Below are positions 12,166 through 23,437 of a DNA stretch of 64,000 bases, one piece after another. The translations under genes and the position numbers were made by a program. The stretch's first letter is position 1, and each line of letters opens with the position of its first letter. The notes under the pieces were generated by a model that did no database searches, was not told where the DNA came from, and worked only from the letters and a program-made list of their open reading frames with translations. Source of the DNA: Sinonovacula constricta (Eukaryota > Mollusca > Bivalvia > Cardiida > Solecurtidae); the NCBI GenBank assembly GCA_007844125.1, contig CM017568.1, positions 8,613,573 through 8,677,572 of the forward strand. The letters run 5' to 3'.

Positions 12166-13532
12166 GCAAGTGGACACTGTCCACAGATAACCGAAATATT
12201 TTTGTTAATTACAAACCAAAATTTTGTGTTTTTCCCCTTAAATTGATTTAAGAATTTGAAGACAAAGTAAAGGATTGGGTAAAGAATGTGAATATACTCG
12301 AGTCCAAGAAATAGATTGTAAAACATCATATCTTATCAAAGATGTAAAGATGTTTGTACATCGTGTATTTCTATAGAGCTGCTGTTGTTGCGGCTAATAC
12401 TTAAACGACCACGACAACAACAGGCCATATGGTAAACCAAAATTTAGCAAAAAATAAGACATTCTGTATGCCATTTGTCACTTTCCTGTTCACTCCCATG
12501 GGTATATTTTAGCATATTCCCGTTGTACCAAGATACCTCATTAACACAGAATATATACAACCTAATGTATCTTATGAATGATAAGTTCCTCATAGTGTAC
12601 CATATAACTTATGACGGTGTCATTTACAAATATATATATATATATGTCAAGGTATGCCCAAGGGTTATATCTATTTTTGAATGTAGTCACTTCGTTATGC
12701 AGTTAAATATAAACGTGCCATTGTCAAAAGATGTACTCATTTTCTTCATTATAGTACATAACCTTGGGATAGACTGACTGCATTAGCTAAAAACACAGAC
12801 AGCGTTTTTTGACATAATTGTCATGACATAATTTTTGAAATCCACATAAATCAAGCACTGGCACAAGTGTTTCTTTCTCATTTTGTCATGACTATTGTCG
12901 GAAAAAGGATATAACTTCACGCAAGAGTGCTGGTATGTTAACGTTAGATTTTCCTTGTACAACTTTATACTAATAATACAACAAGTATAAGAGTATAAGA
13001 ATTGTAGTTTAGCATTAATATTATTATCATTGTCCTCATTATTGTATGTTGTTAAATACTTTTTTTTTAAATCGACTCTGGAAGCTTAAACATGAAAGTG
13101 TTTGCTTTAAGTAGAGGAATCCCAAGAAACAAAACATTGTGGCATAAGCATTAGATATCTTGCCAAATGCACTGCCACCTCTTAAACATTTAGCCAGCGT
13201 ATGTCGGAAGATAAATAAAACTAAGCGTTTGCGAAAGCCGAGTCTTAAATTACATATCGCATTAAAATACAGTATATGCATACATTATTGTAGTAATCGA
13301 GTTCAATCAAATGTCACTTTATTATGTTTTTGTTCTATTTTATCTGACATAAATGAAATAAATGTTATTTTAATGCAGTGTATTTTAAAAAATATAGTTT
13401 TCTTTCATAAATGTAAATGCTTATTTACCTGTGAATTACTCGTTTATCAGCTGATTACAAGCATAAGGACAAGGATGACGACTTTCTCTCGTTATCTAGT
13501 CAGAACAATCGATCGTATACATGTGATTTAGC

Positions 13533-14085
13533 TAAGAATATCAAAAGTTCTATGAGCATTGCAACATATACCAAACTCTGAAAAGGCACAGAACAAAGGT
13601 ATTTCACTCACATGCAAGCCAAGTGAAAAGTAAGAACAAATTTTTGATAAGTTATTTAATGAAAAGAGCAAACCTGACAGTTACTGCCTTGGAACAGTCA
13701 ATCGGCAATATGGGCCAACTTGGGTGCTTAAACCGGTTTTACAGAGCTCTAACCTCGCGCTTCCTGGTTTGTTTCTCAAATACAAGCAATGAAAAGAAAA
13801 CCGATCTATTTGACTACAAAATGTCCAAGCGCTGATGTTTTCTTTGATAAGTTATGACGAAAGTAGTGACGTAATTGAAAAATAATGTCCAGAGTTGAGA
13901 AAAAGAAAAGGGTACTATTTAGATTAGAAAAAAACACACTTAACAATACTGGTTTATAATAAGGGAAATTAACCTTTTGAATCAAGCAAAGTTATGACAA
14001 GAGAAGAATAAATGTTTGTAGCATCCTGTTCATGTCAAGATGGAATTGAGGAACCGAAGTACAATGTCCATCAAAGGAAATACAC
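13533..14085 (+). repeat. Dispersed repeat family, copy 3 (near full length)
   Basis: The plus-strand counterpart of 690-1250, running from GAGCATTGCAACATATACCAAA through TTTTACAGAGCTCTAACCTCG, TGTCCAAGCGCTGATG and AGTGACGTAATTG to AGCATCCTGTTCATGTC. About 550 bp. It has no coding capacity. It may be a MITE or SINE; no terminal inverted repeats or polymerase III boxes were recognised. Confidence 0.75.
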
Positions 14086-14817
14086 GTGACAATCCATACA
14101 AGATGAATAGTACCGTTTAAACAAGTACATATCCTCTTACTTAGACTCTCTGTCGTTAGTTCCACTGCCAGCATCATAATAATTCCCGAGTAAGTGTTTC
14201 TTTGTTCTCGGGATGTCTATAATACATTGTGTAGCCACGTTATTTGATCCCAGATATTAACTTGTTGTATTGTAAAGACATTGTATGTAGAATATTCATT
14301 GTTTATTGTCTGAGCTGACGAGCCATCTTGACAGGCTTGTCGGTTATCTGTGTACCGTTAGTCTCTGCGGTCTGTTTAATTGTTCCTGTTATGAAAGACG
14401 CATAATTTTAGGAACCCGAATAATATTATTATATGGTAGAAAATGTGTTTCGATACATGAAATTGTATTCTTAATCTGTTTGTGTTTAATTCATTTGTTC
14501 AAACCTATTTCCTAAAGTGCATCATGTTTTGCATACTTTTGCCTTGTGCACTCTGTTTTTCTGGTGCATTCCCAATATTTTCAGATTCTGGTGCATGCAC
14601 CGTATTTTCTGGTGCAAGGGAATAAACATAAACGTCTATGACTTTCCTCAGTTGAGGACTGCAGAACTTAGTAGACGTTAATTTAATTTAATCGAGTTTA
14701 ATTCTGGTTTTGTTAAATAATCAATTCTAATTCAAAGCATAAATGACAAGCAAACTCGGGTCATAAAACATTTTAACATAATTATAATTTTTACCATCAA
14801 TTTTTACCATCATCATC

Positions 14818-14890
14818 GTAAAAAAAAAAAAAAAAAATAATAATAATAATTATAAAAATAATAATAATAATAATTATAATAATAATAACA
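14818..14890. repeat. A-rich / (AAT)n microsatellite
   Basis: A run of A followed by imperfect AAT units. Confidence 0.9.
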
Positions 14891-15526
14891 ATCAAGGCAG
14901 TATTAATAATTTGAATTATGTCCAAAGCTTATTCAACCTTATATTGAAATAAGGAAGAAGAAGACATCAGAAATACGCCTTACATGTATTTTACCTGTCC
15001 ATCAGTCTTCCCTTATCGAAACGAAATACAAGGTGAAGACATGGAATAAATAAAAAAATATATATCTATATAGTAATAAAAGAAGTATCATGATTTTAAT
15101 TGAATTTGTGAATTTGCTCAATCATCCATTGATCATTATATAATTTATTGATTAACACTTAAACTTTGTTGACTTTTATTTACTATTTCGTTTAAATTTA
15201 GCAAGAGTCTAACATTTAATACAAAGTCATCCCGGTGCCATAGCAATATTTAACAGGCAAGCAACATCTTTAAAACCTAATGTTCCATCTAATTATTAAA
15301 AAGTTACTATTATTATAACTAACACGATCTGTTAGGTAGACTCGGTAGTCAATTATTGAATTATTCTCTCATAGAAATCACATTCCAAATCCAAAACATT
15401 CCAAGAAGCGATTTCTAACTATAAAATGTGCGACAAATCAATGCCCATTCTTTGCGGTAACTTTAGCAACAGTGTATTCGCAAAGTTTGTATACATACGT
15501 TGATTTAAGACATCAAAATAAGAATA

Positions 15527-15575
15527 TATGACAAAATCCTATGAGTATTGCAACATATACCAAACTCCGAAGCCA
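15527..15575 (+). repeat. Short fragment of the dispersed repeat family
   Basis: It matches only the first about 45 bp of the family (ATCCTATGAGTATTGCAACATATACC), then breaks into the CA/CAA-rich tract at 15640-15705. Confidence 0.55.
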
Positions 15576-15639
15576 TATTTGCTGGTTGTTTTCAATGCAA
15601 AAGCAACAACAATAACAAATAAGTACAACAACTACAAAA

Positions 15640-15705
15640 CACACACACAAACAGAAGACACACACACAACAACAACAACACACACACACACAAAGCAACA
15701 CACAT
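15640..15705. repeat. (CA)n/(CAA)n microsatellite
   Basis: Mixed CA and CAA units about 300 bp upstream of gene B exon 1. The open frames through it are low complexity. Confidence 0.9.
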
Positions 15706-15992
15706 TCAAATACAAACTATAATCGAGATCCCTGGTTTAATATTACGTGCTGCATTTCCTTGTGATATTTGACCAAAACTGACGGCTAGTCGGCATGGCA
15801 CTGACATAGGCGTGGTAGCATACAGCGTGATTATTCACAGTATAAACCGTGCTATATCTGTTTCAATTGAGCACCGGCACAAGATGAATGAAATCCTCCT
15901 TGCGGTACGATAAAACCAAAGATCCTTTCGTGTTACATTTTAATTTCAACATCTTTTTTTTTAAATCTTTATGATCTTTATACTGTTTGCAG

Positions 15993-16003
15993 ACGTCCGC
16001 AAA
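15993..16003 (+). other. Gene B 5' leader next to an upstream-intron acceptor
   Basis: CTGTTTGCAG is followed by exactly 11 nt and then ATG. The 11-nt spacing is the same as in gene A, pointing to a shared gene structure with a non-coding first exon upstream. Confidence 0.5.
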
Positions 16004-16106
16004 ATGAAGCAGCTTATGATAGCTCTCGTTATGGTCGTTATTCCAGAAGTCAGCGCTCAACTGGCCCAACTACCAAGGGTACCTCAACCTGAATTGCCGC
16101 AGATAG
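16004..16106 (+). CDS. Gene B exon 1: signal peptide
   Basis: Encodes MKQLMIALVMVVIPEVSA then QLAQLPRVPQPELPQI. The leader has a clean A-x-A-like cleavage site after residue 18, and the exon ends in phase 1 before GTGAGC. The Pro-rich linker after cleavage is also present in gene A. Confidence 0.87.
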
Positions 16107-19100
16107 GTGAGCTCTTCCACCTCATTCATTGATGATAATGTAAATCAAGATCACGGTAAGTATACATGTTGTGCCTATAATGATGACCGTGTGGTGATGA
16201 CGGTTGTCATACGCTTGAATTTTTGTTGTTTTTAATTTGCTAACTATATTTCTGGCGCCGAAACGACGATTTCAAATGGCTCTTACTTCAAGTGATTAAG
16301 CGGAAACATATAAAACAATTTTGAAAATATTGAACACACGATAACAATTAACACAATCAGTCAGTCATATAACATGCGGTTTTTGGTTGTGTTCTTTTAC
16401 ATTTGTATTCAACACCACATTTAAAACTCCCTTAACCGGCCTCCATGAGAATCTGAACACTTTCAGTAGTACAAGGAACGTTTAATCGTACGGGATTTAG
16501 AAGTTTACATTTATTTGAATAAATGGTGAAATTGCCGAAAGCTTCATAAATCATGTTAGTTGTGTCACTGATTTAAGGCTGTTTTGTTCAAAAACCTAGT
16601 CTTGGTTAATTAAACATTACCAATGGAATCCCAAAGGTCATATTGTAAATGTTCACTCTGGTCAATGCCTAAAGGTGGTGTCAGACAGTTTAACATGTTT
16701 TCTCTTTTTTTCATAACAAATAATAACTATTGCTACCTTAAAAGATTCCGCACGATGATTTTGATTAATGTCCGTCCCATATTTGGGACGTGAAGCATGA
16801 CATCCCAAATGCCATTACAAACATGTATGTCTTATTTGAGCCGCGATGTACAGTCGTTTCTAAGAAAACCAACGCTCCCAATTTCTTTTGATATACGCCA
16901 TGTCTTTTTACGTCGATTTAATATTTTAGTATAGGTGAGAATTTAGGATACTAATGATTACTTAAGCTGACACGACAATATTGCAGCCCTACCCAAAATT
17001 TATATTTGATTTCATACTCTTGAATCCACGACCAGATTGTACCTTGGTGTCCTGTCAATTTCTGGCCTGCCCGGTGTCACAAAGGTTTAGTGTCCCTGGG
17101 GAATGTTGTCCAAGGTGCCGCCAAGGTCAAGGTACGTCTCTTTCTTTCTTTGTCTCCATCAAGAATACATTAAATGGTATATCTGATATAACATTATTGA
17201 AAAGGGTTATCGACAAAGTACCACGACGCTTGTTGTTTCCTACATCACAAGATTCACATTTGTGGGTTTTTACATATCCTAAAGAAACTCCATAACCATG
17301 ATAATAAATAACTTCTGTTTGAATGTTAAACGTGCCTAAGGTACAACTCATCCTGACAATCAGGGACTATGAGGACCGAGCAGTAGGGAAAGCTCTAATG
17401 GCATTAAGAACAGAAATTAGTTAGGTTGTCGATATTCAGAGCAGGTGAATTAACACACAGTACGCCCAATTGCATCTTGGTAAAATGTCGGTATTGATAG
17501 CGACATCATGTGGCGTTTCATTGTTTGCCAAACAAATTAGAGAGAGAGAGAGAGAGAGAATGAGAGAGGCGGAGAGGGAGAGAGAGAAAGAGAGAGAGAA
17601 AGAGGGAGAGAAAGAGATAGAGAGAGATAGAGAGAGAGGCGTTTTGCAGCATGCACTAATGGTAAATGTAGAGAGATTATCCCAGTCACTGAGATTGGTA
17701 CCAGAAAAGACTTCAAGTTTTGTCTGGCTTAACATGACGCATGGTCAAAATACATTTATTTACTTGTAACTATAAAGTCTAATGAATGTTCGTATTTTAA
17801 AAGTAAAATGTTTTAAATTTTACATTTAATAATAATTAAATTAGTAATAAGTATGAAACCTTTTACCGATGTACACACACATCATCTCCACGATCCCTAA
17901 GCGGTAGATGGATGTAGTAACTACGGCACAATGAAATATACCCAGTGTGAGAAAAGTGTGCCGGCTTTCGTCAGTTTATTTGAATGATAGTCAGTCCCAA
18001 GAATGGGCAAGTCTGTATTGTTTTGGTCACTCCTTGTGCCATAGTCACTCCTCGTGCCATAAACTACTTGTTTTGCACAAAACCTGTCTTTGCTATGAAC
18101 CTTGTTCACGGGAGTGAATTTATATGACTGTAGGCAAAGTGCATGACTGCAATGTCAAACATATATATGACAATAATGAAAGGGCATAATTAAATGGGGG
18201 CCATTCTCATATTACTCCACTGAATTCAAGGTCACAGTCCACTAAATTCAGAACCTGTACTTTTTGAAGCCGACTCTCCAACAGAACCTTCAGCAGAATA
18301 ATCTTAGAAATCGTAATGTATGTAAAACTAGGCCGACATTATACAACTTCGAGCTAAATGCTGCCTTGCCTGGAAGGTGTAACTGCGTTGGCAATCGCCA
18401 AAAAGCAACAATTATACACACCGAAACTGGACAGCTTTAAAGCAGCGAAAGTACTCTGTATGCGTAGTGTAATAATCTTTTTCCAGATATCTGCGCCACA
18501 GTTTTATGTGCACAACCTAACTGCCCTATGACCGAGACGCCCCCGGGACAATGTTGCCCAGTCTGTGTTAATCGTACGTACAACTAATCGTTGTTCAATG
18601 TTTATTATAAACACTTGTCTATCATCATTTATATTTTCTGGCATTTATTTTAATTATTTTTTTTGTGCAAATTTTGATCAGTTGTTATTACAGAATATTT
18701 ATATTGACAGTAGTTAAACTTATCAGCATGTACGAATATGATTCCTCTAAAAAATAAGATGTAAGAGTATTATAATTTTAAAAAGGATGACCGAGGAATG
18801 TATATAATAGATACTGATTAAGTCTATATATGTTTAACATGTTTTCTAGCCATAGGATCCTATGTTAACTGACATAGTTCAAGCATTCGGACTGACTCCA
18901 GTTTAGTTGTCACTGTTCATAAAAAGCCGCTATCATAGCTGCATTCAAGACTGAGTGGTTAGGATATTACAATATTATACCTAGGGTAACTGCTTGTTGT
19001 TGAATGGTAATGCTCAGGGTATAAAAGGCCTCCATTTTGGTCAAAAAAGTTGTATCATGTAAAAGGAAATATGAAAAAGCCCTATGGGCATTGCCACATG

Positions 19101-22100
19101 TACCCAAATTTGCAAAGGCACGGGACAAAGGGATTCACATGCAAGCCAAATATAAAAGTAAGAAAAAAGCTGTGATTAGTCATTAAACAAAAGAGCAAAC
19201 ACTACAGCTACGGCCTTGGAACGCTCAGTTGGCAGTATGGACCGAATTGGGAGAAAAATTGGGAGAACATTTCGGACAGAACCTTTAACAGTATGCTTTT
19301 AGTCCTTTAATGTACACATCCAAGTCAGAGATGATGTCGGATTGTAGACCATTGTGATACGTGACATATTTTAATGATTAAACCTGTTGGCTGGATTTTA
19401 CTCGACTAATTTCTAGCATACTCTCCATTATACCATGGCGTAGATATTGTAGTTCGTTTTAACATAATTGCTAAATAAGGTTAATATTGAATAAAATCAC
19501 GACTACTAAAAGAGCCAATAGTGTACTGTAAATTAATGCCCTGTATTATTTGTATAGGACCAGATTGTGCTTTGATTCGCTGTATACCCCTCGGGTGTCG
19601 TGAATCTGATCGGTATACTCCTCCAGGTGCATGTTGTCAAAGCTGTCGCCCAGGTTCAGGTACCTATCCCTACAGAAAATTTGCAATACAATAAAACAAC
19701 AAAACACAACGAATTGTCTATGTTGGTTTAGCATACGAAAGAATACTATGAACAATATAATGATGTTGGATAAAAATGGCTTCTTGTAAAAACGTATGAA
19801 CTTTATAGTTGGTGCACTACCATTACAGGATATCAACCCCAACTAAGTTTGCCGATAGGCGGTGTAACCAATTAATGAATAAGTTTCTAAGGACCACCGT
19901 ATGGTGTATCCGTTTTCCAGTCTGTTTATTTATCGTTCAGTCTGTCGGTAACATTTAACATAAAGAGTTTGTGCAAAAGGTACATTGCATACATACTGTG
20001 TTATTTCGTTTCCAGATATATGTGCAGTTGCTTTGTGTGCCCTGCCTACTAACTGTCCTGTCACCGAGACACCTCCTGGACAATGCTGCCCGGTTTGTGT
20101 TGATCGTATGTACAACTTGTCGTTTTGTCATAAAATGATCAGGAAAGGTTTGATATGCTTGTATGTACATATTGTGTTCAACAGACATGTAAACAATTGA
20201 AGGCACAGTCTATACAAGACGTCCAGCTATTATTATTATTTGTAGTAGTAGTAGTAGTAGTAGCAGTTGTAGTAGTAGTAGTAGTTATTGTTATTATAAT
20301 GCCTCTACTTTTATTAACATGAACACAAACATATTATACATTTCATGACATTAACTCTTTTGTCAAGGTATAAATGAGTATAGTTATTTAAATATGGTAA
20401 AAATGTGAGGTCCACTTTTGTTATTTTTTACATGAATCTTGTCTAAAACCAACACATTGTGCCAATACTTGTCTGGCTTAATTATTGTGTAAATAAATTA
20501 ACAAATACATATCTTTGTAAAACTCTCACTTAATAAGAATATACGACAATGTCCTATGAGCACTGCAACATATACCACAATTTTAGTAGACACAGGACAA
20601 TGGTATTCACATGGAAGCCAAATACAAAAGTAAGAACAAATCTGTGATGAGCCATTTAACATAATGAGAAAACCCAACAGATACCGCCTTGGAACGGTCA
20701 GTCGGTAATATGGACCATCTGGGGTGATTAAACTAGTTTTACAGAGCACTAACCTCGCAATTTCTGACGGATTTCTCATATGCACACAATGAAGAAAAAA
20801 AACGGTCTATTTGAATAACAATGTCCAAGCGCTGACGAGTACTTTGATAATGATATGACGAAAGTAGTGACGTCATTGAAACATAACGTCCCAAGAGTAT
20901 TTGAAAGAAAGAGAGGGGTACTATCTCAATTAAGAGAACTACATGAATATTGTTGATATATAACCTTCTGAACCAAGAAAGAATTGATATATCTTTCATG
21001 TAAATGCTTCATTAACCCATCAAGATAAAACGAAACGAACTGTACCTACTGTCTTTTTCTAGCTAAGCAAACTTTCATTTCCATGAAGGCAGATGAAATT
21101 TAGGTACAATAGGTTTTCAGTCTTCATGCGATTGTGGTGGCAGATTGTGTGTACGCCTTCATCGACGACGGGTCCCAAATTGCGCTATTGTAATATATTT
21201 TCAGAAAAAAACAGCCTAAGTTGGGAGCAGCTGTGTATGCATTATTAGTCGTTGCATTAGTGATGCGTTTTTTGTTTAGATGAATATACTGAGAATATAG
21301 GTAATTTATACAAATTAGTGCGGGAGTCTCGTTGATATTTATCTGGGCTGACCCTGCTTCACCATATCCTTGTAGGTGAAAATGAGAGCTACGCTGAAAA
21401 CGCAGAACACATTTTTAGGTAAAATTAAAGAATTAAATCGAACTCTCAAGATAATGTCGGAAATCTGGTAAGCTTGTCGTATTCTAACAAGAGCTCAGCG
21501 ATTTTTTTAGTAAAGGACATTGATAGGAAAATGATAAAATCAGTCTTAAATAGGATGTGTTTGCAAATCTATAATTGCATTATTAGGAAAGTTTGATTCT
21601 TACCACTCAAGTGATATTTGTTCGTTCGTTTACCTATTGTTATTTGTTTCTTAAGGATACAAATGTGCTTAATACCAACATACTTATCGTCAAAAGGATT
21701 TGACAAAATATTTGGAGAATGCTTATTCTTGATAAAGATATTTTATCCTAGTTGGTAGGAGTTTTAGACAAGAACAATGTTCAGAAGTTAAGAACTATAT
21801 ATTGTATATAATGAACGTTTTGAGAATTGTGCATACATATGGCGTTACAATCATACAATACACACATTATTTTCACAAAGATAAATCTACAAAATGCCCA
21901 TGACACTAACAAACTCTCTCAATGCAATTTAATTGTAAGGATAACAGCAGTATTTCTGTAGACATTTGAGAAGTTGGATTTAAAAGTTACTTAGCTTGTA
22001 AAAGGTTCGTTTTTTAATAACAATTATGTATCAAAATGGCACATATATTTCAATTCTGGTAGCAATTACATGAGATTTGTTTTATTTGAGTCCTAAAAGT

Positions 22101-23373
22101 ATCTTATGTTATATTTAAAGGTCCTAGGAGCTGCACATACAATGGTCTGGTGTACCAGAACGGAGAGACCTTCATGCGGGACTGTAACTCTTGTATTTGC
22201 ACAAATGGTCAAGCACTGTGCACCTTAATGGCGTGTCGTGAGTAAAGTATCCATTGTTGACCAAGAAACATTAAACGAAGACGCATTTAACAAACAAAAC
22301 AGAAAGATACTAGTTATAGTTCATTTCTTTCCTTCTACATTTTTTAAGAACTTTAAGAAATGTTGTTTTTATGCGAAAATCTGAGAACACCATTCATACA
22401 CTTCTAAAATGATAATGATAATTATTAAGTTAAGCGTGTACAGTCGTATTACTGTCGTATTGTAGTGTGTGTGTTTTATGTAACATTCTGAAATAACGGT
22501 CCTATATTTCTTCTTTAAATTTGATCTATTCTCAGCTCCCAGGACTTGCACCTACAACGGCGTTGTGTACGAGGACGGACAAACATTTATGAAAGATTGT
22601 AACACTTGCACTTGTAGAAATGGTGTAGAGTTTTGTACTCAGATGTACTGCCGTAAGTGCAACATTTAAATGAAATGGACACTATTATTCCAGTTATCAA
22701 TTTGAAGTGATATTCTAAAAATATAACATACCAATTTTCTCCATTTATCATGAGATTATAAATGATCCACTGGAAGTTTAAAGTGGTATTGACACGTGCC
22801 GTAAACATATGCAAATGAATCCGTTTGGGCTGGAACATTTAATTGATTTAAACACGAAGTGACGTCACAGGCGTAACTATCACATTTAAAGACATGTCCT
22901 GTTTATTTAATCGTATGCATGAATACAGAGACTTGAACTCACATTTGGCATAATGTAAATCAACAGCAACAGCTGTAGTTGATCTGTTTTCGTTTCCAGG
23001 AAGCCGGACGTGCCTATACCGGGGGGAAATATTCAAAGACGGAGAGAAATTTACCGATAAGTGCAACACGTGCAAATGTTACAAAGGCAGAGCCTTGTGT
23101 ACCAGAAAAATATGTCGTAAGCTTATACAATCATTATTCAATTTACTACTCTACTATTTAGCATTTCATTCAGCCACGGAAGAAGATGAATCCAGTATGT
23201 TTGTTTGTATGTATATAATGTATGTAATGAATGTAATGCATGTAATACATGTAATGCATGTAATGCATGTACTGGATGTAATGCGTGTAATGCATGTTAT
23301 GAGTGTAATGTGTGAAATGTATGTAATCTGTGTAATGTATGTAATGTATGTAATGCGTGTAATGTATGAAATG

Positions 23374-23437
<64 letters not shown>

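Larger units (their letters stand above)
20106..22120 (+). other. Gene B intron 5
   Basis: A 2.0-kb intron with a TAG microsatellite (20238-20284) and a dispersed-repeat copy (20533-21000). 21000-22120 holds nothing I could recognise. Confidence 0.6.

Noticed and set aside
16981..17295. 104-codon frame starting MQPYPKF as an independent gene or longer exon 2
   Set aside because: The upstream part is intronic: using the TTGCAG at 16981-16986 after exon 1 gives an immediate stop in the phase set by exon 1, and the tail reads past a good GTACGT donor.
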